A stretch of 64,000 bases of DNA from an uncultured Clostridia bacterium. Lineage in GTDB: Bacteria; Bacillota; Clostridia; TANB77; CAG-508. This document shows, piece by piece, positions 43,831 through 52,497 of the stretch. The notes below the pieces were generated by a model. It made no database searches and was not told the DNA's origin. It saw nothing but the letters and a program-made list of their open reading frames with translations. Both the position numbers and the translations under genes were made by a program. Numbering within the stretch: the first letter of the stretch is position 1; the number at the start of each line of letters is the position of its first letter. Location: contig CAKPNF010000009.1 in NCBI GenBank assembly GCA_934168305.1, positions 4,718 to 68,717 on the forward strand, in the 5' to 3' direction.

Positions 43831-44646
43831 ATGAAAAAAATATTATATTTAACAGATTTATATTATCAAGCAAAAGGTAGAAACTATTATGAGGAAGATA
43901 TTTATATAACAGGAAAATTAAAGGATTATTTTGATGTTGTATTATGCAATCCAAAAAATTCAGAAAGTTTTGAAAAAGATGTTGATTTAATTGTTTTTAG
44001 AAATACAGGAGGAGTAAGTGGATTTAAAGATATTTATAATTCATTTGTAGATAGAGTAAAAACAAATAGTTTAAAAACTTTTAATGAGTTTACAGGAAAA
44101 GCAGATATGAGAGGAAAACAATATTTGCTAGATTTGACATTAGAAAAATACCCTGTTATTCCTACAATAGATACAATTAAAAATATTGATTTACTACCAA
44201 ATGTAGATAGATATGTTATCAAGCCAAAAGATGGTGCTGACTCAATAGGACTTGAATTTTTAACAAGAAATGAACTAATAGAAAGAAATTTAACAGATGG
44301 AACTACTTTAATACAACCTGCAATAGATTTTAAATATGAAGTATCATTTTATTTCATAAATGATAAATTAGAATATGCTTTATATGCACCAAATAAAGAA
44401 CAAAGATGGAAACTAGAAAAATATAATTTTTCTAATGAAGATGTTGAATTTGCACAAAAATTTATAAAATGGAATGGAATAAAAAATGGTATTCAAAGAG
44501 TAGATGCTTGTAGAACGCAAGATGGGAAATTATTATTAGTAGAACTTGAAGATTTAAACCCATATCTATCAGTATTAGAATTAGATGAAGAAACAAGAGA
44601 AGTATTTATGACAGATTTAATAAATGCTTTTAATAATATGATTTAA
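43831..44646 (+). CDS. ATP-grasp-like protein
   Basis: 271 residues with an N-terminal Rossmann-like part, then a region resembling the ATP-grasp fold. YVIKPKDGADSIGLEFL looks like the lysine-bearing phosphate loop and TTLIQPAIDFKYEVSFYFIN the central strand pair. QRVDACRTQDGKLLLVELEDLNPYLS carries the D...E.N metal-binding pattern. Glutathione-synthetase-like ligases join a carboxylate to an amine using ATP; the substrates here are unknown. No partner gene is adjacent. Ribosome binding site GAAAGGAAA. Confidence 0.68.
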   Translation: MKKILYLTDLYYQAKGRNYYEEDIYITGKLKDYFDVVLCNPKNSESFEKDVDLIVFRNTGGVSGFKDIYNSFVDRVKTNSLKTFNEFTGKADMRGKQYLLDLTLEKYPVIPTIDTIKNIDLLPNVDRYVIKPKDGADSIGLEFLTRNELIERNLTDGTTLIQPAIDFKYEVSFYFINDKLEYALYAPNKEQRWKLEKYNFSNEDVEFAQKFIKWNGIKNGIQRVDACRTQDGKLLLVELEDLNPYLSVLELDEETREVFMTDLINAFNNMI

Positions 44647-44744
44647 TTAGAGCTACAAATTACAAGTTATGGATGAAGTAAACCGAAGGTATGTGTACTT
44701 TTTTATATTAGTATTATACAATTATTCTTGAAAGAAGAGATAAT

Positions 44745-45257
44745 ATGAATCAAGAAAAAATTGGTAAATTTATTGCTGAAAAAAGAAAAGAAAACAAATT
44801 AACACAAGAACAATTAGCAGAAAAATTAAACATAAGTAAAAATGCAGTAAGCAAATGGGAAAGAGGGATTAATCTTCTTGATGTTTCAATCATGCAAGAA
44901 TTATGCAAAATATTAAACATTACTTTAAATGAATTGTTTATTGGAGAAAAAATATTAGATGAAAATTATAAAAAAGTAGCAGACAATAATTTACTAAATG
45001 CTTTAGAAAATAGTTCATTTACACTAAAAGAAAAAATAGATTTTTATAAAAGAAAAAGGAAGAAAGAACATATATTTAAATTTATTCTGTGTTTTATAAG
45101 TTTGATTATTCTAATTATTGCTCTTAAATTTCAAAATACTAAAGGATATATTATTGTAACAATAGTAGGAATATTAGTTACATTATTTTATATTGTTTTA
45201 TATAATCAAATGATGATATATGTTGAGAATCATGTTTATAAGAAAAGTGAAAGGTAG
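44745..45257 (+). CDS. XRE-family regulator with C-terminal membrane helices
   Basis: The N-terminal helix-turn-helix (about residues 5-60, KIGKFIAEKRKENKLTQEQLAEKLNISKNAVSKWERG) is of the Cro/CI type. Two hydrophobic segments follow (about 108-126 and 130-150), separated by only a few residues. Such membrane-tethered XRE proteins are common in Clostridia. Target and signal unknown. 170 residues. Confidence 0.85.
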   Translation: MNQEKIGKFIAEKRKENKLTQEQLAEKLNISKNAVSKWERGINLLDVSIMQELCKILNITLNELFIGEKILDENYKKVADNNLLNALENSSFTLKEKIDFYKRKRKKEHIFKFILCFISLIILIIALKFQNTKGYIIVTIVGILVTLFYIVLYNQMMIYVENHVYKKSER

Positions 45258-45284
45258 TACAAATTATAATTAAGATAGGATTTT

Positions 45285-45334
45285 ATAAAACGAGGTAATT
45301 ACTTAATAAAGTAAAAACCAAGTTTTATTTTTTT
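45285..45334 (+). terminator. Terminator after the XRE gene
   Basis: ATAAAAC...GTTTTAT with an inner TTACTT / AAGTAA stem, ending in T7. Confidence 0.72.
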
Positions 45335-45357
45335 GTAAAAATATAATAAAATAAAAG

Positions 45358-45402
45358 TGTAACCTTTTACTAATTAAACTACACTATATAATTGTAAGAT
45401 AT
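45358..45402 (+). promoter_or_regulatory. Candidate autoregulated promoter of the first sigma gene
   Basis: TGTAAC (45358-45363), 29 bases, then TGTAAGATAT (45393-45402), with TATA at 45387-45390. The second sigma gene has the same arrangement at 47186-47230 with identical spacing. The AAC-type -35 suggests an extracytoplasmic-function sigma promoter. Confidence 0.5.
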
Positions 45403-45423
45403 CTTATAAAGGAGTTTTTTAAA

Positions 45424-45960
45424 TTGAAACAAGTAAAGCAATTAGAAAATTATTATAAAAATAACGAAATTGATATGGACCAAATAATAGAAGATTTTAC
45501 ACCATATATAACTACTATAATAAACAATGGAACAAATGATAAAATATCATTTGAAGATAAAGAAGAAATTTTTTCAGACACATTTTTTATATTATGGAAA
45601 AATAGAAATAGATTAAATATAAATGTATCATTAAATTCATATTTAGCAGGAATAACTAAAAATTTAATAAAAGAAAAATACAGAAAATTGAAAATAGTCT
45701 ATGACATTAGCGAATTTGAAAATGATACATTAAATTGCGTAAACATGTATGAAAACGACAGGGAGTCGATTTGGGATATAGAGCAAAAAATCAAAGGACT
45801 AAAAGATATTGATAAAAAAATTGTAAATTTATTTTATTATTCATCTATATCAATTAAAGATATAGCAAAAAAATTAAATATTTCTGAATTAAATGTAAAG
45901 ATAAGACTACATAGAATACGAAACAAAATAAAAAAAGAATTAAATAATGGAGGAATTTAG
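45424..45960 (+). CDS. ECF-type RNA polymerase sigma factor (first pair)
   Basis: 178 residues, sigma-70 family. Region 2 is about residues 18-80 (EEIFSDTFFILWKNRNRLNINVSLNSYLAGITKNLI). Region 4 is about 120-172, with the helix-turn-helix SIKDIAKKLNISELNVKIRLHRIRNKIKKEL. The start is TTG at 45424 after AAAGGAG. A membrane protein gene follows two bases after the stop, the normal sigma/anti-sigma order. Probably activates its own operon. Confidence 0.86.
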   Translation: MKQVKQLENYYKNNEIDMDQIIEDFTPYITTIINNGTNDKISFEDKEEIFSDTFFILWKNRNRLNINVSLNSYLAGITKNLIKEKYRKLKIVYDISEFENDTLNCVNMYENDRESIWDIEQKIKGLKDIDKKIVNLFYYSSISIKDIAKKLNISELNVKIRLHRIRNKIKKELNNGGI

Positions 45961-45962
45961 AA

Positions 45963-47087
45963 ATGGAATTTGATAAAAACAAAATAAAAACCAAAATTGC
46001 TATATCAAAAATAAAAGAGGAGAATGATATAGTTATGGAAAAGAAAAAAACAAGAAGTATATTAAAAACAGTTGTAACAACAGTGTTGGGAATAATTTTA
46101 AGTGCGGGATTTGTATTTGCAGGGACAACAGTATATGAAAAAGTATGGAAAACACCAGAAAAAATTCAATTATCTTCTGGAGATTATGAAGAAATAACAA
46201 AAGTAACAGAAGAAAGTAAAAAAGAAAATATGTCAGAAGAGGAGGCAAAAAAAGTTGCAATAGAAAAATTAAATCAAATAGGATTTAATTCTAATATAGT
46301 AGGTACAAATCATTATAAAGAAATGGATTCAACTAAAATAATGTATCGTTTTGATACAGAAGATAATTATGAAATAAGTATTGATGGACGAACAGGGGAA
46401 TTTTTTGATATATGGGATAATAATAAAAATATTCAAGATACAAGTAAATATATGACAGAAAAACAAGCAAAAGAATTAGCAAATAAATATTATAAATTGT
46501 TTGGATATAAAGAGGGAGAATATGAAATAACAAATGTTCAATCAGTAAATAATGAAGGGAGAGATACAGGTTCGGGATTTAGAATGACAGTAACATATAA
46601 TAAAAAATATGGAGAAATATATAATCCTTACGAATATGTTGCTATAACAGTGGAGTCTAAAAATATGAATTTAGCAATGTTTAGAGTTGAGAATACTCCT
46701 TTTGATAATAATGAGGTAACTATAACAGAACAAGAAGCAATAGATATTGCGTTAAAAGAAGATGAAAAAATAGAAACAAACAAAGTGGCAAGCACTAAAG
46801 TTAAATTAATGGTAGTAAAAATGAATGCTGATGCCTATGATAGAATAAATGATACAGAAAAACATTATGAAGCAATGCAAACACCTAATTATCCAATTGA
46901 AGAAAGAAATTATTATAAGATAGATAATAAAGTTAGAAAAGCATGGGTAGTTGTTTTGAATTATGAAGATAATTTTGATGATGTAGTGAAAAGATATACG
47001 GAAGGAGCATATAGTTATTTTGTTGATGCGACAACAGGAGAAATAATAGGTGGACATACAATGGATTACATTTATAGTTGCCATTAA
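45963..47087 (+). CDS. Membrane PepSY/YcdB-like protein, probable anti-sigma partner
   Basis: 374 residues: a cytoplasmic N-terminal segment of about 30 residues, one membrane helix (about 32-55, TVVTTVLGIILSAGFVFAGTTV), and a large outer domain. The outer domain has repeated helix-strand units such as SEEEAKKVAIEKLNQIG, TEKQAKELANKYYKLFG and TEQEAIDIALKEDE, typical of PepSY/YcdB-type folds. Position and topology suggest it restrains the preceding sigma factor; that role is inferred. Ends in HTMDYIYSCH. Confidence 0.72.
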   Translation: MEFDKNKIKTKIAISKIKEENDIVMEKKKTRSILKTVVTTVLGIILSAGFVFAGTTVYEKVWKTPEKIQLSSGDYEEITKVTEESKKENMSEEEAKKVAIEKLNQIGFNSNIVGTNHYKEMDSTKIMYRFDTEDNYEISIDGRTGEFFDIWDNNKNIQDTSKYMTEKQAKELANKYYKLFGYKEGEYEITNVQSVNNEGRDTGSGFRMTVTYNKKYGEIYNPYEYVAITVESKNMNLAMFRVENTPFDNNEVTITEQEAIDIALKEDEKIETNKVASTKVKLMVVKMNADAYDRINDTEKHYEAMQTPNYPIEERNYYKIDNKVRKAWVVVLNYEDNFDDVVKRYTEGAYSYFVDATTGEIIGGHTMDYIYSCH

Positions 47088-47141
47088 TCAAAATATTTAA
47101 TTGAAGTTGATTAGAAAATTATATATAATAAAATAAAGTAT

Positions 47142-47179
47142 AGAGAAAGTTATAATTATAATAATTTTCTCTTTTTTTA
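47142..47179 (+). terminator. Terminator after the first sigma pair
   Basis: AGAGAAA...TTTTCTCT followed by a T run; separates the two sigma modules. Confidence 0.8.
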
Positions 47180-47185
47180 TAAAAA

Positions 47186-47230
47186 TGAAACTTTTTTTAT
47201 ATTACAAAAGCTCTTATAGGTGTAAGATAT
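47186..47230 (+). promoter_or_regulatory. Candidate autoregulated promoter of the second sigma gene
   Basis: TGAAAC (47186-47191), 29 bases, TGTAAGATAT (47221-47230), with TATA at 47215-47218. It aligns base for base in spacing with the block before the first sigma gene. Confidence 0.5.
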
Positions 47231-47252
47231 GTACATATATTCGGAGGAAATT

Positions 47253-47774
47253 ATGGAAGAATTAATAAAAAAAGCCCAAAAGGGGAATAAAGAAGCATTC
47301 ACAGAAATAATTTATGAAATACGACATGATTTATATAAAATAGCAAGATGTCGTTTATCTTGTGAAGAGGATATAGAAGATGCAGTTCAAGAAACAATGA
47401 TAGAAGCATTTAAAAACATAAAAAAATTAAATAAAGAAGAATCTTATAAAAAATGGGTTATAAAAATATTGGTAAACAAATGTAATAGAATTTATAACAA
47501 AAATAAAAATAGGAACATATCTTTTGAAAATTTAGAATTAGATAATACTTATTCACATAGTGAAAATTATCAGGAGTTAGATAATATAGATTTTTATTTA
47601 ATTTTAAAAGATTTAAACTATGATGAAAGAATGTCTTTAACATTATTTTATTTAGAAGATTATTCAATAAAAGAAATATCTAAAATACTTAAAACAAATG
47701 AAAATACTATAAAAACAAGACTAAAAAGAGGAAAAGAAAAAATTAGAAATAAATTTTTGAAAGGAAATAATTAG
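47253..47774 (+). CDS. ECF-type RNA polymerase sigma factor (second pair)
   Basis: 173 residues. Region 2 has EAFTEIIYEIRHDLYKIARCRLSCEEDIEDAVQETMIEAFKNI; region 4 has YDERMSLTLFYLEDYSIKEISKILKTNENTIKTRLKRGKEKI, a clear ECF helix-turn-helix. ATG 47253 follows CGGAGG; the frame is open 24 bases upstream but that ATG overlaps the candidate promoter. The partner gene starts one base after the stop. Confidence 0.9.
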   Translation: MEELIKKAQKGNKEAFTEIIYEIRHDLYKIARCRLSCEEDIEDAVQETMIEAFKNIKKLNKEESYKKWVIKILVNKCNRIYNKNKNRNISFENLELDNTYSHSENYQELDNIDFYLILKDLNYDERMSLTLFYLEDYSIKEISKILKTNENTIKTRLKRGKEKIRNKFLKGNN

Positions 47775-47775
47775 T

Positions 47776-49338
47776 ATGGAAGTATTAGATAAAAAAATTA
47801 AAATGGCATTATCTAAAGAGATAGAAGAACCATATACATATGAAAGAACCATAAAAAAAGCATTATATAAAAATAAAAATTACGGCATAAAACATTATAT
47901 AAAAAAAGTCATTATAATTATCGCTTCAATTTTAAGTACATTAGTTGGAACATTTAGTGTATATGCAGCAACAGGAGGAAAAATTGGAGGGATGCCAGCA
48001 TTTGATTGGATAGGATTAAAATTTTCAGAACAGTATGTAGAATATAAACAACCAGTAGAAAATCAAATATTAGCATTTGAAAATACAAGTGTAGAACTAG
48101 TATCTACTTTATGCAATGAGGGATTAACTATATTAGAATTTGATGTAAAACTTAGTGAAGAGGATTATAAAAAATTAAAAATAGACGAAAGCGTTATTAC
48201 AGATGAATTTTTGCAACAAATGGAAGAAATGAAGAAAAAAACAAAAGATGAAATAATAGGTGAATTACAACAAGATGTTATAGAAGAAGAAATACAAAAA
48301 GGTAATTATCAGATCACACCTACAGATGAACAAATAAACAAAAAATATGAAGAAAGAATAAAAAATATAGATAAAAGTATCGAAGAACGAAAAAATACCT
48401 TATTTACAATTGCTCTTACATTAAATAACGACCAAAAGGGAGGAACATATAATTATGATAAATTTAATCCAAACACAGACTGGTATGCAAATCTATATAT
48501 AGATGATACTCCTTATTATGTTACAAGTATGCAAAAATTAGAAAAAATAAATAAATATGAATACAAAGTTTATAATTTCTATTTAATCTCAGATGATATA
48601 TTAAAAAACAAAAATGATTTCAAAATAACTCTAAAAAACAATAAAATTGTAAATATGGCTAATTGGAAGATTCAAATGTTATCAGAAAAAGGACTGGAAG
48701 AAGAGACAAAAAGTACAAGTGATAATTGGTTTGGAAATGTGAATATAAAAATTATGGAAGACGAAAGTGAAACAATGAAAATTCCACCTATAAGTACAAT
48801 AGATTTGCCAGGTGAATTTGAAGTAAATGTTTCAAAAAATGATATACTAAAAGATAGTAAAGTTATAGAAAACCCAGATATAAAATCAGAATTCAGAAAT
48901 ATTACTCAAAAAGTTGAAAAAGTTGTTGCATCACCAGTTCAAACAGTAGTACAAGTAAAACACTCTGCATCACAACAATCATCAAATACATTTGCAAATA
49001 GATATTCAAATCTAGAAATAGAACATCTACCAATAACAAATAGATACAAGGTATATGATTCTGACGGAAGAGAATTAAGTTGTCTGGCTTTGTCAAATAA
49101 AAACACATTAATATATAGTGATGGTACAAGAGAAGATTATGATAAACATGATATTCCAAATAAGAAATATAGTAATGCAACATGGGAAACAGTAGAATAT
49201 TTACTAATAGAAAATACTACTTCAGAGTATATAAAAATTGTACCAGTAGAAACCATACGTAATCCAGTTGATGGACAAGAAGATACAGGTGGAGAAATAT
49301 ATTATGAAATGGATCCTTTAATTATAAATTTAAAGTAA
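47776..49338 (+). CDS. DUF4179-like membrane protein, probable anti-sigma factor
   Basis: 520 residues. A cytoplasmic N-terminus of about 40 residues (EVLDKKIKMALSKEIEEPYTYERTI) would bind sigma. One membrane helix follows (about 46-66, IIIIASILSTLVGTFSVYAATG), then a large outer domain rich in beta strands with a charged helical insertion (about 145-215). This order matches clostridial DUF4179 proteins paired with sigma factors. Signal unknown. The C-terminus is acidic and ends EMDPLIINLK. Confidence 0.76.
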   Translation: MEVLDKKIKMALSKEIEEPYTYERTIKKALYKNKNYGIKHYIKKVIIIIASILSTLVGTFSVYAATGGKIGGMPAFDWIGLKFSEQYVEYKQPVENQILAFENTSVELVSTLCNEGLTILEFDVKLSEEDYKKLKIDESVITDEFLQQMEEMKKKTKDEIIGELQQDVIEEEIQKGNYQITPTDEQINKKYEERIKNIDKSIEERKNTLFTIALTLNNDQKGGTYNYDKFNPNTDWYANLYIDDTPYYVTSMQKLEKINKYEYKVYNFYLISDDILKNKNDFKITLKNNKIVNMANWKIQMLSEKGLEEETKSTSDNWFGNVNIKIMEDESETMKIPPISTIDLPGEFEVNVSKNDILKDSKVIENPDIKSEFRNITQKVEKVVASPVQTVVQVKHSASQQSSNTFANRYSNLEIEHLPITNRYKVYDSDGRELSCLALSNKNTLIYSDGTREDYDKHDIPNKKYSNATWETVEYLLIENTTSEYIKIVPVETIRNPVDGQEDTGGEIYYEMDPLIINLK

Positions 49339-49346
49339 GAAATAAT

Positions 49347-49374
49347 AAAAATAGCAGATTAACTCTGCTATTTT
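49347..49374. terminator. Bidirectional terminator
   Basis: AAAAATAGCAGA-TTAAC-TCTGCTATTTT serves both the DUF4179 gene and the convergent HxlR gene, whose stop codon lies inside the right arm. Confidence 0.85.
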
Positions 49375-49688
49375 GTCATTTCACGATAACTATTGCCCCA
49401 CTGAACCATAGAATCCAAAACAGGTTTTAAACTCCAACCAGTATCAGTAAGAGAATACTCAACTCTTGGAGGAACTTCAGCAAAAACCTCACGATGAACC
49501 AACCCAGATTTTTCCATATCTCTTAAATTATTGGTAAGAACTTTTTGACTAATACCAGTAAGAGATTTACGAAGTTCACCAAATCTTTTAGTACCAGTTA
49601 ATAAATCACGAATAATCAAAATCTTCCATTTATCTCCAATAAGTCCCATTGTGATTTCAACAGGACAAATAGATAATTCTTGCTTCAT
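49368..49688 (-). CDS. HxlR-family winged-helix regulator
   Basis: 106 residues. The family core is CPVEITMGLIGDKWKILIIRDLLTGTKRFGELRKSL, followed by GISQKVLTNNLRDMEKSGLVHREVF and EYSLTDTGWSLKPVLDSMVQWG. The N-terminal cysteine is the usual redox/electrophile-sensing residue in HxlR proteins. It is divergent from the MBL-like gene at 50009, which it probably controls. Confidence 0.93.
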   Translation of the reverse strand: MKQELSICPVEITMGLIGDKWKILIIRDLLTGTKRFGELRKSLTGISQKVLTNNLRDMEKSGLVHREVFAEVPPRVEYSLTDTGWSLKPVLDSMVQWGNSYREMTK

Positions 49689-50008
49689 TATAAATCAACT
49701 CCTAATCAAAAATCTATATCAATTTAAAAGTATTATAACAAATTAAACAAAAAAAGTAAACTATATATCCTAATAAAATCAACAATAGTATCTATTTGAA
49801 TGTAATATTCAATAAAATATACATATATAAAAAATATTTTGAAAAATTTTATATCCTAAAAACAGCAAAAATGCTCAAAAGTAACTTTTAAGTAACTATG
49901 AAACTAAAAAGTGCCTACTTTACAAAATAAAAAACAGAAAGTAAAATAATTACAGAAATTAAAAAAGGTAGCTACTAAATCAATAAAAAGAAAAAGGAGT
50001 GTATAAAA
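49689..50008. promoter_or_regulatory. Divergent control region between HxlR and MBL-like genes
   Basis: 320 AT-rich bases without a gene. GTA/TAC-type dyads cluster at 49879-49924 (AAGTAACTTTTAAGTAACT...GTGCCTACTTTAC) and GGTAGCTAC at 49968-49976. HxlR operators are usually short GTA-TAC dyads, so these are candidate binding sites. No other structure was recognised. Confidence 0.4.
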
Positions 50009-50803
50009 ATGGAAATTTCAAAAATTAATTTAGAAAAAGGATATATAGAAATTTATGATTTTGGAGAAATAAAATTACATTGTTATCAAACAAACGATTT
50101 AATGAATGACGAAAGCTATATATTAGAAAACAAAGAAAATGTATTATTAGTTGAATTCCCTGCATTTTATGATAATTTAGAAGAATTTGAAAAATACGTA
50201 AAAGGACTAAATAAAAACATTGTAGGAAAAGTATTTTCAGACCATCCAAACGGAGGAACAATACTTCAAGATGTAAAAGGATACGCATCACAAGGTACAA
50301 TAAAATCATTGAAAGAAGGAACAATACACAATTTAGTAACAGGATTTGAAACAGCATTTAATGGAGCATTTGCAAAAGAATTCCATAAAATAACAGATGT
50401 ATTAGAAGATACAGAAGTTAATATTGGTGGATTTGAACTAAAAATAACATATCATGATGAAAATATCGAAATAGAATTTCCACAAATAGGATGTGTATAT
50501 ACACATATGTTAGGACATGACTGTCATTCAATAGTTGCAGGAGAAGGTCATGCCAATGCAATTATAGAACAATTAAAAGGATACAAACAAAAAGGCTATA
50601 ATCTAGTATTATCAAGTCATTACACACCAGAAACATTAAAAGATGTTGATACAAAAATTGCATATCTTGAAGAATTAAAAGAATTAGCAAAAGAAAGCAA
50701 AGATACAACTGATTTTGAAAATAAAGTAAAAGCAAAATATCCAGAATATAGTGGACTAAATTATTTAGATATGACAGCAGGATTTTTCTTCCCACAAAAT
50801 TAG
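50009..50803 (+). CDS. Metallo-beta-lactamase-fold-like protein with degenerate metal site
   Basis: 264 residues. The overall order resembles MBL-fold hydrolases: substrate strand pairs, NKNIVGKVFSDHPNGGTIL where HxHxDH is expected, CVYTHMLGHDCHSIV in the middle, and LVLSSHYTPE near the end. The first motif lacks the canonical histidines, so metal binding is altered or lost. Divergent from an HxlR regulator and followed by its own terminator. Substrate unknown; a stress-response role is inferred. Confidence 0.6.
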   Translation: MEISKINLEKGYIEIYDFGEIKLHCYQTNDLMNDESYILENKENVLLVEFPAFYDNLEEFEKYVKGLNKNIVGKVFSDHPNGGTILQDVKGYASQGTIKSLKEGTIHNLVTGFETAFNGAFAKEFHKITDVLEDTEVNIGGFELKITYHDENIEIEFPQIGCVYTHMLGHDCHSIVAGEGHANAIIEQLKGYKQKGYNLVLSSHYTPETLKDVDTKIAYLEELKELAKESKDTTDFENKVKAKYPEYSGLNYLDMTAGFFFPQN

Positions 50804-50810
50804 AAGGTTT

Positions 50811-50848
50811 AATAAAGAATTGTGCTTAAAATAGTGCAATTCTTTATT
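50811..50848 (+). terminator. Terminator between MBL-like and macrodomain genes
   Basis: AATAAAGAATTG and CAATTCTTTATT form a perfect 12-base stem with a 14-base loop. Only four Ts follow in part, so readthrough into the macrodomain operon is possible. Confidence 0.65.
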
Positions 50849-50867
50849 ATCATAAAAAGGAGTATTT

Positions 50868-51662
50868 ATGGAAAAAATAGATTTTTTAATTGATTATTTA
50901 ATAAAAGAAAATAAAAGTATTGATATTAATGAAATACCACAAAATACAAGTGATAAAAAAAGATTATATCGTTCATTGTGTAATATTAGAGAACCATTAC
51001 CAATATCAGAAAAATATATTAAAATAGAAAATGAATTTTTAACAGAGGAAAATATAAACAAAGGCATTGTTGAATCAAACGATATAACTTCATTTATAAA
51101 ATATAAAGGAACTCAAATATGTTTATGGCAGGGGGATATAACAACTTTAAAAATAGATGCAATTGTAAATGCAGCAAACTCACAAGGATTAGGATGTTTT
51201 ATACCTTGCCATAAGTGTATTGACAATGCCATTCATTCAGCAAGTGGAGTCCAATTAAGATTAGAATGTAATAAAATTATGCAAAAAATAGAAATATTGC
51301 AAACAGGAAAAGCATTTATAACAAGTGGTTATAATTTACCATTAAAATATGTAATTCATACAGTAGGACCAATTATATATGAAAATGTAACAGAAAAAGA
51401 AATATTAGAATTGAAAAATTGTTATATAAATTCACTAGAACTTGCAAAAGAAAATAATATAAAAACAATAGCATTCCCTTGTATATCTACTGGAGAATTT
51501 AGATTTCCAAAAGAACTTGCACCTAAAATTGCAATAGAAACAATAAAAGAGTATTTAGATACAAACGAAAAATATTTTGAAAGAATAATATTTAATGTCT
51601 TTTCAGATGAAGACTATAAAACTTATTTGAATAATTTAGGAGAAATTTATGGAAGAATATAA
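50868..51662 (+). CDS. Zinc-type macrodomain protein, predicted ADP-ribosyl hydrolase
   Basis: 264 residues. An N-terminal helical extension (about 1-80) is followed by the macrodomain. GDITTLKIDAIVNAANSQGLG is the ADP-ribose-binding start. CFIPCHKCIDNAIHSASGVQLRLEC carries the cysteines and histidine of the zinc-dependent class. YVIHTVGPI and CISTGEFRFP complete the pocket. Relatives in Staphylococcus and Streptococcus remove ADP-ribose placed by class M sirtuins. The stop lies 14 bases inside the sirtuin gene, so the two are translationally coupled. Ribosome binding site AAAGGAG. Confidence 0.92.
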   Translation: MEKIDFLIDYLIKENKSIDINEIPQNTSDKKRLYRSLCNIREPLPISEKYIKIENEFLTEENINKGIVESNDITSFIKYKGTQICLWQGDITTLKIDAIVNAANSQGLGCFIPCHKCIDNAIHSASGVQLRLECNKIMQKIEILQTGKAFITSGYNLPLKYVIHTVGPIIYENVTEKEILELKNCYINSLELAKENNIKTIAFPCISTGEFRFPKELAPKIAIETIKEYLDTNEKYFERIIFNVFSDEDYKTYLNNLGEIYGRI

Positions 51663-52491
51663 TTCAAGAATTATACAAGCAAAACAAGCAATTAAACAAG
51701 CAGATTATATTATAATTGGTGCAGGAAGTGGTCTTTCAACAGCAGCAGGTTTACTATATAGTGGAGAAAAGTTTGAAAAAGATTTTAGAGAATTTATAGA
51801 AAAATATCATTTTGATAATTTGTATTCAGCATCATTTTATGAATTTAAGACACAAGAAGAAAAGTGGGCATTTTTTGCAAAAATGATAAAATTAAATAGA
51901 TATAATGAAAAGCCACTAAAATTATATCAAGAATTATATGAAATTGTTAAAAATAAAGAATATTTTGTTTTATCAACAAATGTAGATGGACAATTTTACA
52001 ATAGTGGATTTGATAAAGATAAAATATTTGAAGTACAGGGAGATTACAGTTATTTACAATGTGAAAATGCTTGTCATAACAAATTATATAATAATAAAGA
52101 ATTAGTAGAAAAGTGGCTACGAAATACAAAAAACTGCAAAATACCATCAGATTTAGTAATGAAATGTCCAGTATGTGGTGGTAATATGGATATGAATTTA
52201 AGAAAAGATGCAAACTTTGTTCAAGATGAAAATTGGTATAGACAATCTGAAAAATACGAAGATTTTTTATCTAGAAGCAAAGGCAAAAATGTGGTATTAT
52301 TAGAAATAGGAGTTGGATTTAATACACCTGGAATTATAAGATTTCCATTTGAACGAATGACAGCAATAAGTGAAAAAACAACACTTATAAGAATAAACAA
52401 AGATTATCCAAGTCCAATGTTAGAAATAGAAAATAAAACAATTTCATTTGATGAAGATATAAATAAAATAATAGAAGATTTGAAGGAGTAA
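51649..52491 (+). CDS. Class M sirtuin (SirTM-like), predicted protein ADP-ribosyltransferase
   Basis: 280 residues. The NAD site IIGAGSGLSTAAGLLYSG replaces the usual GAGxSxxSGIPDFR. STNVDGQF and FEVQGDYSYLQC keep the Asn, Asp and Gln of the SirTM active site instead of the deacetylase histidine. CENACH and CPVCGGNMDMNLR form the zinc module, and GVGFNTPGIIRFPFE is the typical late motif. In Staphylococcus/Streptococcus SirTM modifies lipoylated GcvH-L; here no GcvH-L or LplA2 gene is nearby. It overlaps the macrodomain gene and is followed by a DUF1848 gene after six bases. Confidence 0.9.
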   Translation: MEEYNSRIIQAKQAIKQADYIIIGAGSGLSTAAGLLYSGEKFEKDFREFIEKYHFDNLYSASFYEFKTQEEKWAFFAKMIKLNRYNEKPLKLYQELYEIVKNKEYFVLSTNVDGQFYNSGFDKDKIFEVQGDYSYLQCENACHNKLYNNKELVEKWLRNTKNCKIPSDLVMKCPVCGGNMDMNLRKDANFVQDENWYRQSEKYEDFLSRSKGKNVVLLEIGVGFNTPGIIRFPFERMTAISEKTTLIRINKDYPSPMLEIENKTISFDEDINKIIEDLKE

Positions 52492-52497
52492 ATAAAA

